Shown here: positions 33,232 to 42,214 of the stretch, piece by piece
Position numbering within the stretch: the first letter of the stretch is position 1
Layout of the letters: each line of letters starts with the position of its first letter
NCBI GenBank assembly: GCA_905221605.1
Contig: CAJNDS010001680.1
Location: 62,001-126,000, forward strand
DNA from: Symbiodinium natans
Taxonomy: Eukaryota > Sar > Dinophyceae > Suessiales > Symbiodiniaceae
Length of the DNA: 64,000 nt
Reading direction: 5' to 3'
Notes under the pieces: model-generated
What the model was told of the DNA's origin: nothing
The model's database searches: none
Seen by the model: only the letters and a program-made list of their open reading frames with translations
Position numbers and translations under genes: made by a program

Positions 33232-36200
33232 TCACTCCATTTGGAGTAGCTGGAGTGCCGCAGGAAACTTTGCTGGAGCCAGAGCCTTCGTAAAAATATC
33301 GGCGCGCTGCTTATCTGTGTTTATGTACGTCAAGCGCACATACGGGTCCTCATAGACTTCATACAGGGATGAAAGATCAATCCTGTGAGTCTTACTCACG
33401 TGCCGAAGCTTTGGGCTGTAGCCTGCGTGGACTATCTGTATGACTGCCGAGTTATCCTGATGACACTGCAATAGCACCTCTCGGCCAAAGACCTTTTCCA
33501 TGAACTGTTGCATGGGTAGTGCTTCCCCGAACACTCCAGAGCTCAGTGAAATGATCTCGGCCTCAGTGGTTGATCTGCTGGTCGCCGTCTGCTTTTTGCT
33601 GGCCCAGCACAGTGGCCAGAAGGAGTGTTCCCCTTCTATACAGAGTACCATCCCGGACGTGCTGTGAGCATGCTCTACATCAGAAGCGTGGTCTGCGTCC
33701 GTGTACAAGCTAAGTTTGAGGCTTTCTGGCTCATCTCCCATGGTGTGAGTGATAGAGAGCTCTGGTGTTGAGTGTAGGAAACACATTAAACGGAAGAGAC
33801 GTTTGTCGTCCGCAATGCTCCAGCAAGTGACTCGACGGGTAAGGTCTGACAGAGGTTTCATCACGTCAGGGCGTGATAAGCGTGCGAGCCACAGGCTTTT
33901 CATCAACACTCTGCTGGCAGCATCTGATAGCTGCCCCCTTGTTTCCCAGTCGCTTGTAAGCAGAGAACCTTCAGCAACAAAGGGCGTTGCCGCCTCTTTG
34001 AGCTTCCGGCCCGACAGTTGCTCATATAAGTCACAAGCATTTCGGCAGTAGTCAGACATGTCATATGTCATGACTGTGTTGCCTTCGCGCTGGTAGACGT
34101 GCTTCCGCCCTAACACCCTGTCTACTTCACTTGGCGGTTCAATTTCTAGGTGCTTTTGGAGCTCTTCCCAGAATGCAGCTTGAGTATCTTTGGGACCACT
34201 TAAGACTATGTCGTCAACGTACAGCGTTAGTAGCTGCCTAGTCTTGGGGAACCAGAATGACGATTGGAACAGTTCAGAGTGTTCACCTCCCATCAAACTC
34301 ATTACCTGCTTGAACCTTTCGTGCCAATGAAATCCAGATTCTGGGTGCCCGTAAAGGGACTTCCAGAGTCTGACGCAGGGGCGCTCTATTCCTCGGAACT
34401 CCGGCGGTGTAAGCTCTCGCGGGAGTTCGACCCACGTGGGAACTTTCGTGTTTAAATCGGATTGTGTGTAGGCCTTAACCACATCAGATTGTGACGAACA
34501 GTGACCTTTGATGGCTCCGTAAGCAAGGCTGAAGTTAATACCTACTATTCCAGTGGGATTCACTTTTAGTTCTTGCAGGATTGCCAGGTTGTTCGCTTCA
34601 TCTCTAATGTCGTCGCCTCTGAAAACGATTCGAGCCTTTAGCTTTCGCAACTCTGGCGTTTCAAAGTGCTTTATGCTCAAGATAGTCATGAGTCGGCCAA
34701 TATTGAGGGGTTCTTTTCTAGCCAACAAATCCCTGCGTGAAACTACTTCCTTGTAGTCCCAAGTGCCGTTGGATATCAAACCCTTGGCCTCTCCGTCTAT
34801 GCATTCCTGAGCGCCTGCGTGTTTGCCCCAATCCTTTCTATCTATCAAGTGGTGGATGCCAGCGTAAATCATCTCTTGGTCCTTCGGGGGAGTCCTAGGG
34901 ACATGGCAGTGTGGAGAAGACGGCATGACGGGCATTGCTGCCACTTGTGAGGAGAGGTGCGGGTACAAGCTGTGCACAATGGTTGTGGCCATAGACCTGG
35001 TGTATTTGGCAGTTTTTGCAGTTTTGCTTCCCTCAATGGTGCTGTGCTGAAAGCCCGGCGGGTGTTGACAGCGCTTGGTGTTCAAGTTGTCGGCAAGTTT
35101 CCAGCAGGAGGTAACAATCCTCCAGGGCTTCTTGTGCGGCGTCCCTTCATCATCCATCAGGCCATGAGCGCATCCATGCGTTACCGCAGTGAACAAGCCA
35201 TGCTTCTGGATGAACTGGGTAAGCTCAGGTAGAGCCCAACCGCTGCAGCCTTGAGGCCACTCGAAACTCACATGCCCCCCTTGAGCTAAGACAACTTCCG
35301 CGACGCTTATGAAGTTCTTCAAGATTCTCCTTGAGCGTTGCCGCTTCTTTCGGAGTTTCTCTCGGAAGCCATTTCCCAAGCGTGCGATGTTGAGGTGCTG
35401 CAGTTGACTCCATGGGCCGCAAGGTATGCTGCCCCATAAGTCACAACCAGGAAAGAGCTGGACAAGCTTCTTTAAAGACTCCGTTTGCTTTGGACACGAC
35501 ATGTCCGAGCTGCTTTCTGTCAAACGGAAGTGGTTGATTTCGTTCTCCTCATTCACCTGGCCTAACATTGAATCAGGCTCGCAGCAAAACTCAAACAAAG
35601 TGGCATCCTCGGCACGTCTGTTGCGTTTGACCTTGGTCTGAGAACTCGCGCTGGTAGGGGCAGAGTCCCCAGTCAAAGTTGAGCCACAGCTTGGGACTGC
35701 TTTTGGGTCTAAGGCTTCTAGATCGTGGAGGATTGCTGCTACCGCTTCCGCACCTTTGAGGGGTGAGCGTTTGAGTTGCTCTTCTGCGTTGGCCTTCATC
35801 GTGTCAAGCTTGGCTTGGTTTGGGTCAATCTCCTTCTTTGGGAAAAACCATGTGGCCCCTACCCAACTTTTAGAGGAAATGCGTCTATTCGGACTCTTGT
35901 CTTGCCAGTCGTCGGAGAAAGTAGACAATTTGCCGCGGCATTTCCACTCTGTCTCTCGGGCAGAAGACAAAAGATGGAAATCAAAAGGACAATGTCGGCC
36001 CACAGGTGTGTACAAACGTTTTCGGGGCTTGACATGCACTCGTTTCCACGCCATGCGCTTGGAATCAAAATCCCAGTTGTCCAGATCAGCCCCCTTGACG
36101 CCTTGCTTCGTCTCATCTGGGCGAGTCGCCTCATGAGATGGTTGCAGCGGCGCGGCTGGGGCAACACTATCAGAAGCAGGACGCGCGGCGTCGGCCTTTG

Positions 36201-39200
36201 CTTTGGCCTTAGCCTTCAGTGCAGCGGCCTCGTCTTCTAAAAGCTTCCTAAACCGTTCATGGCACGCATCATTGTGTGGCACGCCTTCTGCTATCCTATC
36301 ACAGCCCTTGCACCCAAGAGTTATGCCGAAACGAAGGGCCCTTTCCAATGTCACATATGTTTTGCGTTTGCGAACTTTGGGTTCCGGGGCTCCTTTCTCG
36401 AAAGGCAAAGCTTCTCGAGTGTCAAGCGTGGGCATTGCTGCCTCTGACTTGAAAAGGGAAAGTTTCTCAACCTGAGCCTCGTGCAATGGAAACACAAAAG
36501 AATCAGGCACGACCAACTCTGACGCGTACACTTGGATTGGTCTTCCGCAGCCCCTTTCATCTTTGCGAAGTGAGTCGTAGTCAAGCACCAAGTGAACTCC
36601 ACGAAACTTGTAGCCTGCATCCAAACGCCATCCGCAAAAGATCCCAGGGAACGTCCTAGGGTCAAAAGCTGGCAAATCGCGGTGTTGAGGAGGCTTGTAG
36701 TACACTAAGGCCCCTAAAGGGATTCTATGGCCCTCAAAAGGTTCACCTTTGTTGGCCACCTCATAGCACGTTTTACCCTCCTTGAACTCCTTGGAGGCTT
36801 CTGTTTCGTTTGGGTGCACTGGCGCGAGGGTTGTAAACGACCTAGCGACGCAAAAATATTCTATCGATCGCGGCCATAGGTTGTGTCCGAAGCCAGCCTT
36901 CAGGTGGACGGCTCTGGTACCCTCTTTTATTGTCCTGATGGCTCGCTCGAGTTGTGAGTTGTGAAAAATATCATGGGGTACGCCTGGATCCGGCAGCCAG
37001 TTCAAAGCCTTCACTGCGTCGACGAGCTCGGAAGCTGCATCCGACTTGACCACGCATAGTGCTTTTCCATGGGCCCTGGTGCCACCAAATTTTTGTAACA
37101 CTGAGACATTCTGATCTGTGCTTCTATTGGTTTGTGGAAAAGCCCCATAGCAACCGCTATAGTCGTCATAAGCAATCAAGCAGGCCTGCTCTCCTTCCGA
37201 GCCTTTTGTTAAATCTTGACCGAGAATAATGTGGTCCGCCCGGAGCCTGTGCCCATAGTGCAAGGGAGGAGTGTCATCAGGGTCGGGCCCTTCGTCCTTC
37301 CTACTTCTATGGACTTTAGCAGTCATTTTGGCACGCTTGCAAATGTCACAGTACCGGTTTTTGGGATAATGTGTCAATTGATGCGCTAAGCTCTTTGATG
37401 CTGCTATGAGCCTCTCTCGCAGGGAAGGGGTCCATTCAGGGTGCTCTTCGGCATCTTCCTCATCCAACGGTTCATCTCCTTCACCCGGGATTGGCTCAGC
37501 ACAGGCTGTGAGTTCATCCTCTTCCCCAAAACGCGGCAGGGAGCTATCCGGTTTCAACCTTAAGCATTCCACATCTGCCTTGCCAGACTCTACAGGCTTA
37601 TCCCGTGTAGGCGCCTTGGGCCCGGAGGCCTCATCAGGCATTCTTGTGGGGAATTCAGGACGTGATTCTTTCGCCGCTACTCTCCTAAGATGGCGCGGGG
37701 CTAAATCACTCGATGAACTGGCCGGTTCTGATGGAGCAGCCATGAGCGTTTCCGCTTCTGGCTTGACAGCGCGTCCACAAGCGGGTAAGGCAGAACACGA
37801 GACGGATTCTCTCAGGACGGGCACGTTTTCTTCAATGCGATCTGCATAGATCTTTGCTGATTCAGGGCAGACAAAGGTGACATCCTGGACTCTGTCAGCT
37901 TTCACGAAGAAAGGGAGTTGGTCAGGAAACCATATCCACGGGCGCTTGTGTTCATTTACCTGGATGCCTACACTCAGAGCTGGAGGACAATCCTTTAGGG
38001 AGTAGAACACATTGTCACCTGAAAGGTCTCCTTTCATCCTCACTGCTTGGGAGCCTGTACGGGTGCGCCCTCCAGTTGAGAACTGCAACTTTTCCGGTGC
38101 CTTGGAAAACATCTCATGGGTCTCTTCAGGCAAATGTTTCTTGGAAATGAGATTCCTACCGGCGCCGCTATCTAAGAGAAAGTCCATGTTTAGGGGCTTA
38201 GTCTGGTTCATGGTGCACACGCCTGCCATTCCAGTGGCATTCCCACCTGGGTCAAGGCACGCCATAGCCGTCATGACTGTCGTGAACGCCCTAGCAAAGA
38301 AGCTGCCTTTTGGGAGCACACTGCCGTTGAGCTTGACGTTCCGGCCTGACTTGAGCAACTTGTTGCCTAGACCCTTCACCCTGCCAGCTAAACCCTGAAC
38401 GCGCTTCGGGGACTCCTGCTCTGAAGGGCATGCGTTGCCGCATTGCCTCTCTTCTACGCAAGAACCCTTAGCGGTTGGAAGCGCGCTTGCCATGGAAACA
38501 CCTGCCGCGACTGTTGCTGCACCTGCAGAAGCCTTGATGCCCCTGGGCTTAGGCCCTTTGTACAGGTTGTTCTTATCGTGGATATACTCACACGCATTTC
38601 CATGAGTGCAACAGTCATACGCAAAGAACATGCATGGCAACTTGGCTTTTTCCTCTTTTGTGCGTGGCGACTTTGGCTTGTCCTTTCCTTTGCCTTTGCC
38701 TTTTGCAGGAGCGGCGGGAGCAGGCGTTGCCGCCTCGCTCGTTGCCACTGTTGCTGCTGCTCGTGCTTTCTCCTTCGTTTCTTTTTCCTTCTCCTTCTTC
38801 TTCGCTTTCTCCCGCTCCTTCTTTTCTTTTGCTTTGTCTTGTTCGCTCTTATCCCCATTGTTTGGTTTCGCTTTTTCTTTCGCCTGGGCTTTTGGCGCCG
38901 CATTTGCTGCAACACGGTTGTTACCTCCTGCTAGGGCCTTACTAATGGACGCCGTGTTTTCCTCTAACTGGGCAATGTCGACAACATCCACCATCTTACC
39001 GTATAACCACTCCCACGTCCTCTTGCTAGAGGAACTGCTCGAGTTGCGGAAACGGTCGATGTGAAGGCTCATCAGGGGGTGCCCTTTGAGGTTTTCAAAC
39101 AAAAGGGACCGAACAGCATTGTCACTGGGCCTCTCTGATGGCTCCAACGCTTCCCATACAAAGTCAAAACGTTGCCTGAACTCTATCAGACCCTTGACCT

Positions 39201-40008
39201 CCGAACCCTGCACTGTAAGCGACAACAGGTGATGTTGCGTGAGGGCGGTACCACGATCCTTTTCCAAACGAAACCGCTGGAACACAACCCACAAAAGCAA
39301 CCTCCCTTTGGGCTGTTTGCCGTGCTTCTGGGCTTTCTCTTGAAGGGACTGAAACTCCATAGAGAACTTGGTGCCCCGAGCATGTTCCAACATACGGTGG
39401 CCAAGGATTCGATCAAGTAGAGGATAATGTCCGGAGTCATCAAACGAGGATGCGCATGTTGCATCATTGCATTTGGAAATCCAAGCCAACAAAGGGGTTT
39501 CATTACCTTTGGCTAGCTTCGTCACTGCGCTATACAGGTGATTCCTAAACCCCCTAAATTCAGATGCGGACTTCGGGAGCGCCGCAATCTTCAGTGAGTC
39601 GTACTGCTTGGTTCTCATAAGCTTTCGTTCCTTCTTGTATGCCCCATCTGAGCCCGAGCTAGACGACGATGAGCTGGAACTTTTGCTGGTTTCCGAGGCG
39701 TTGCCGCCTTTCCTCCCTTTACCCGAACCTGATCCACTCGAGTCTGAGCCTGACGAGTCCGAGGGGGGGCCTGGAGGCTTTGCAATCGCTGATCCCGGAT
39801 CCGAACCCGCAACACTACTTGACCTCAAATACCCCCTTGATGTGGCGCCTGCACCCTTGAGGCTTGCCGGAGGGGCGTTGCCGCCGCCAGCCGGGCTACC
39901 TCCAGAGATTGAAGCGACAACGTTGGCAAGGGAGGTGATTTGTGCCGTGATCACGTCCAATTGCCCCTGAATCCCTGGGTCTATTTGGGCCCTGGGAGTG
40001 CTGATGGC
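33232..40008 (-). CDS. Gag-Pol polyprotein (copia): Gag, CCCH finger, protease, integrase, MTase-like, RT, RNase H
   Basis: The start given is the codon after the ORF B stop; the frame has no ATG for well over 100 codons, so readthrough is the likely way in. Numbering from the TTG at 39960 (2242 aa): Gag-like helices 110-335, KE-rich stretch 350-440, CCCH finger C443-x7-C451-x5-C457-x3-H461, protease DSGA with D597, integrase zinc motif H860/H864/C871/C874, integrase catalytic D909, D974, E1005 and a C2HC-like cluster C1217/C1220/H1229/C1233. A methyltransferase-like domain spans about 1454-1670. Reverse transcriptase has D1826 and YVDD at 1914-1917. RNase H has D2088, E2133, D2169 and D2221. 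All catalytic residues are present and the frame is intact, so the element may still be mobile. Confidence 0.92.
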   Translation of the reverse strand, partial: AISTPRAQIDPGIQGQLDVITAQITSLANVVASISGGSPAGGGNAPPASLKGAGATSRGYLRSSSVAGSDPGSAIAKPPGPPSDSSGSDSSGSGSGKGRKGGNASETSKSSSSSSSSSGSDGAYKKERKLMRTKQYDSLKIAALPKSASEFRGFRNHLYSAVTKLAKGNETPLLAWISKCNDATCASSFDDSGHYPLLDRILGHRMLEHARGTKFSMEFQSLQEKAQKHGKQPKGRLLLWVVFQRFRLEKDRGTALTQHHLLSLTVQGSEVKGLIEFRQRFDFVWEALEPSERPSDNAVRSLLFENLKGHPLMSLHIDRFRNSSSSSSKRTWEWLYGKMVDVVDIAQLEENTASISKALAGGNNRVAANAAPKAQAKEKAKPNNGDKSEQDKAKEKKEREKAKKKEKEKETKEKARAAATVATSEAATPAPAAPAKGKGKGKDKPKSPRTKEEKAKLPCMFFAYDCCTHGNACEYIHDKNNLYKGPKPRGIKASAGAATVAAGVSMASALPTAKGSCVEERQCGNACPSEQESPKRVQGLAGRVKGLGNKLLKSGRNVKLNGSVLPKGSFFARAFTTVMTAMACLDPGGNATGMAGVCTMNQTKPLNMDFLLDSGAGRNLISKKHLPEETHEMFSKAPEKLQFSTGGRTRTGSQAVRMKGDLSGDNVFYSLKDCPPALSVGIQVNEHKRPWIWFPDQLPFFVKADRVQDVTFVCPESAKIYADRIEENVPVLRESVSCSALPACGRAVKPEAETLMAAPSEPASSSSDLAPRHLRRVAAKESRPEFPTRMPDEASGPKAPTRDKPVESGKADVECLRLKPDSSLPRFGEEDELTACAEPIPGEGDEPLDEEDAEEHPEWTPSLRERLIAASKSLAHQLTHYPKNRYCDICKRAKMTAKVHRSRKDEGPDPDDTPPLHYGHRLRADHIILGQDLTKGSEGEQACLIAYDDYSGCYGAFPQTNRSTDQNVSVLQKFGGTRAHGKALCVVKSDAASELVDAVKALNWLPDPGVPHDIFHNSQLERAIRTIKEGTRAVHLKAGFGHNLWPRSIEYFCVARSFTTLAPVHPNETEASKEFKEGKTCYEVANKGEPFEGHRIPLGALVYYKPPQHRDLPAFDPRTFPGIFCGWRLDAGYKFRGVHLVLDYDSLRKDERGCGRPIQVYASELVVPDSFVFPLHEAQVEKLSLFKSEAAMPTLDTREALPFEKGAPEPKVRKRKTYVTLERALRFGITLGCKGCDRIAEGVPHNDACHERFRKLLEDEAAALKAKAKAKADAARPASDSVAPAAPLQPSHEATRPDETKQGVKGADLDNWDFDSKRMAWKRVHVKPRKRLYTPVGRHCPFDFHLLSSARETEWKCRGKLSTFSDDWQDKSPNRRISSKSWVGATWFFPKKEIDPNQAKLDTMKANAEEQLKRSPLKGAEAVAAILHDLEALDPKAVPSCGSTLTGDSAPTSASSQTKVKRNRRAEDATLFEFCCEPDSMLGQVNEENEINHFRLTESSSDMSCPKQTESLKKLVQLFPGCDLWGSIPCGPWSQLQHLNIARLGNGFREKLRKKRQRSRRILKNFISVAEVVLAQGGHVSFEWPQGCSGWALPELTQFIQKHGLFTAVTHGCAHGLMDDEGTPHKKPWRIVTSCWKLADNLNTKRCQHPPGFQHSTIEGSKTAKTAKYTRSMATTIVHSLYPHLSSQVAAMPVMPSSPHCHVPRTPPKDQEMIYAGIHHLIDRKDWGKHAGAQECIDGEAKGLISNGTWDYKEVVSRRDLLARKEPLNIGRLMTILSIKHFETPELRKLKARIVFRGDDIRDEANNLAILQELKVNPTGIVGINFSLAYGAIKGHCSSQSDVVKAYTQSDLNTKVPTWVELPRELTPPEFRGIERPCVRLWKSLYGHPESGFHWHERFKQVMSLMGGEHSELFQSSFWFPKTRQLLTLYVDDIVLSGPKDTQAAFWEELQKHLEIEPPSEVDRVLGRKHVYQREGNTVMTYDMSDYCRNACDLYEQLSGRKLKEAATPFVAEGSLLTSDWETRGQLSDAASRVLMKSLWLARLSRPDVMKPLSDLTRRVTCWSIADDKRLFRLMCFLHSTPELSITHTMGDEPESLKLSLYTDADHASDVEHAHSTSGMVLCIEGEHSFWPLCWASKKQTATSRSTTEAEIISLSSGVFGEALPMQQFMEKVFGREVLLQCHQDNSAVIQIVHAGYSPKLRHVSKTHRIDLSSLYEVYEDPYVRLTYINTDKQRADIFTKALAPAKFPAALQLLQME

Positions 40009-41052
40009 TTAAATGTCGGGCACTGGAGGTAAAGTGCCACAACTGGTTTTGGTTTCGGGGCCACCTGTGCCCTCGTTTGGGGGCCTCTTCGGGGGGTCAA
40101 AGGTGGTGCTAAAAGCAAAACCACCGGGCGTCTTAGGAACCTCAGGGCTACCAAGGGGCATCAACGAGGTTGCGACCGCTGTTGGAAGGATCTGTTGAGC
40201 TTCAACCCCGGAGCCCGGAGGCTTCACTAAGGGAATTGCGTTGGTTGATGACGTGGCCTCAGTCCCTTGATGTTTCCCTGGGGCCATTCCCGCGCCATTA
40301 CTAGGGCTCATAGCTTGCGACCTTTCGCTCTCCAATCTGTTGATAACACATTTCTGCTTTTCAACCACCTCAATCAACCCTTGAATTTGAAGCTGCATTC
40401 TCTCAAAGTCACTCTGAGCAAAGGTAAGCATGTGTTCGCTTTGTTCTTGGGACCTTCTAGCCTCTGCTGCTATTTGCCTAGCCCTTTCAACCTCCCTTTC
40501 AGCTGACGCCCTTGATTGATCAACCTCCTGAGAGGCTCGCTGCAACACTTCAAAGGTATGCCTACGGACCTCTTCTTGGGCTGAGGCTCGGGTAGCTTCA
40601 ATCTCACGGGATGCTTGATTGTAGACTTCTTGAGTTTGTCTACGGGCGAGGTCTACTTCAACAGCAGCTTGAGCGACTACCAACGGGTCAGCAGTGACGC
40701 TTAGGTTGGCTTGGTTGAATTGGAGGTGTTGGTGAATACTCCGATGATCTTGCAAGTCTTGTCTCACAAAAGTACTTTCAACATTCTCATGACGATGAAG
40801 GTGCAGTGTTTGGCTTACGACTTCAGTGACCGGTTGCATCACGGAATCGCTGGAGGATGATTCGGGAATAGGGGTTGATTCGGGAGGCGATCCCAGGAAA
40901 CTGCTGAGATGCATGGGGGAAGGCGTTGCCGCCATACCCTGAGGTGCCACAATCGTATGCGCAGCTGGAACCAATGCTTGACTGAATCCACTATCCCCTG
41001 GAGAAACCGAGCCAGAATTCCCTGAACGACTTCTCGCATCAAACTCTGTCAT
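40009..41052 (-). CDS. ORF B: coiled-coil protein, N-terminal part of the Gag frame
   Basis: 347 codons from an ATG at 41050-41052, the first AUG in the element after the LTR. Residues about 120-245 form a long charged heptad region (EVDLARRQTQ... to ...VINRLESERSQ) typical of a coiled coil; both ends are proline/serine-rich. It ends ...VPDI then TAA, and the same frame continues without another stop into the polyprotein. It may therefore be a structural Gag-like protein, with readthrough giving a fusion. The ATG overlaps the end of ORF A in the context TATGACAGAG. Confidence 0.8.
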   Translation of the reverse strand: MTEFDARSRSGNSGSVSPGDSGFSQALVPAAHTIVAPQGMAATPSPMHLSSFLGSPPESTPIPESSSSDSVMQPVTEVVSQTLHLHRHENVESTFVRQDLQDHRSIHQHLQFNQANLSVTADPLVVAQAAVEVDLARRQTQEVYNQASREIEATRASAQEEVRRHTFEVLQRASQEVDQSRASAEREVERARQIAAEARRSQEQSEHMLTFAQSDFERMQLQIQGLIEVVEKQKCVINRLESERSQAMSPSNGAGMAPGKHQGTEATSSTNAIPLVKPPGSGVEAQQILPTAVATSLMPLGSPEVPKTPGGFAFSTTFDPPKRPPNEGTGGPETKTSCGTLPPVPDI

Positions 41053-42151
41053 ACTCTGCTATTTCCGCAATCCACCCTCGCACGTATGGGCCAAAGTCCT
41101 CTAAGAACTCCTCCCAGTGAACGTTCAAGACCTCCTGTACCCAATCACGCTTCGGCAGAGCAATGTGGGCAGCAGCGATGTTGGATGTAACCACCTCCTC
41201 TACGATTTCGGCGTTATCGTCCAGGAGGAGTCTGTGCCCTCTAAAGGCTTCCAACACTCCCTTCTTGCCCAGTGATCCGGTCTTGCTTGTGGTGGCAATA
41301 AACGCTGCAAAAAGACTGGATGCGCCCGGAGTCGATTCCAAGGTACGCAAAGCGTCCTGCAACTTTTGCTGGTCCACCACGTAGGATAAAACAAAGATCT
41401 CAGCACCTGCTGCCTTGATATCTCTGAGAAAATCCAATGTGGGAGCGCAAAGGCCGCCGTTCGGAGTGGATCTTAGCCAACGCCCTGATGGGCCCCTGCA
41501 CCTGTTGAGAACCTGGTGCCAATCCAAGAAGACCTGGGCAACTGTGCGATCACCTGACCTCCGCAGAATACGCGCTTCCTGTAAGCTGTCCCCTTGCCAC
41601 AACCAAAATCGGGTCGTATCCGGCAACAATACAGAGTACGGCGCGTTCACGATTACACGCTGCAATGGCCTGGCTTTCGACTTAACTGCAGTTTGCCTGG
41701 GCGATCTCTCCCGGGATGCAACGGAAATTGTCTCCAAAGAGTCGGGAACGACACCTGAGGAACTCGCCTGCTCAGGCTCTGCCTCTGATTCGAGTTCAAC
41801 GTCAGCAGAAGGCTCTGCGCTGGAAGCAATGTCCTGCACCGAGAATGGTTCGAGCAACGACGGATCGTGTAGCAACTCAACGCTGCGCTTGCCGTACGCT
41901 TTTAGCGCCTCTGCAAGGGAGTCGCGACTGACCTGGCCCGAATCCAAAAACTTTTGGAACTCCTTGGCAATTTTGGTCTTCACCTGTAAGCCACTCTGTC
42001 CTCCACGTTTCACGCTGAGGTTATTCCAAATGCAATCGTCAATATCCAAACCAGCCGGCTTGGCCCAGCGCCCTTCCTCGTTGAGGCGTCCAGCCGTGTT
42101 GGGCAAAAGACGCTGAAGACAAAGCGCGGGGTGCAGAAAGCAGGGGAACAA
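41039..42151 (-). CDS. ORF A: HAD-like domain protein of the retrotransposon, non-AUG start
   Basis: An open frame of about 370 codons opens right after the 5' LTR leader. The coordinate used begins at a TTG; the frame is open 16 codons further up to a TAG. It contains no methionine codon. The C-terminal half has the HAD phosphatase signatures in order: VFLDWHQVL (nucleophile D210), VLSYV (S256), KTGSLGKK (K290/K296) and LLLDDNAEI (D311, D312). The second acid of the usual DxD is His212, so normal phosphatase chemistry is doubtful. The N-terminal half is variable and acidic with no recognised domain. Its stop overlaps ORF B by 14 nt in another frame. I know of no HAD domain in copia elements, but could not search. 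Confidence 0.75.
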   Translation of the reverse strand: MFPCFLHPALCLQRLLPNTAGRLNEEGRWAKPAGLDIDDCIWNNLSVKRGGQSGLQVKTKIAKEFQKFLDSGQVSRDSLAEALKAYGKRSVELLHDPSLLEPFSVQDIASSAEPSADVELESEAEPEQASSSGVVPDSLETISVASRERSPRQTAVKSKARPLQRVIVNAPYSVLLPDTTRFWLWQGDSLQEARILRRSGDRTVAQVFLDWHQVLNRCRGPSGRWLRSTPNGGLCAPTLDFLRDIKAAGAEIFVLSYVVDQQKLQDALRTLESTPGASSLFAAFIATTSKTGSLGKKGVLEAFRGHRLLLDDNAEIVEEVVTSNIAAAHIALPKRDWVQEVLNVHWEEFLEDFGPYVRGWIAEIAEYDRV

Positions 42152-42189
42152 GTGGTCAAACTTGGTGGGGTTTGATTGGGAGCTAAGCC

Positions 42190-42214
42190 GCAGGCGAACC
42201 TACGGCTGATAACC
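42190..42214 (-). promoter_or_regulatory. Putative primer-binding site
   Basis: In element sense the bases right after the 5' LTR read GGTTATCAGCC. This resembles the TGGTATCAGAGC primer-binding sites of plant copia elements, but differs, and could instead pair with an internal tRNA segment. The tRNA was not identified. Confidence 0.35.

Noticed and set aside
38454-38915. 153-aa basic open frame and several large open frames on the + strand inside 33-42 kb
   Set aside because: They are shadows of the retrotransposon coding frames; lysine/glutamate-rich coding sequence gives such antisense frames.
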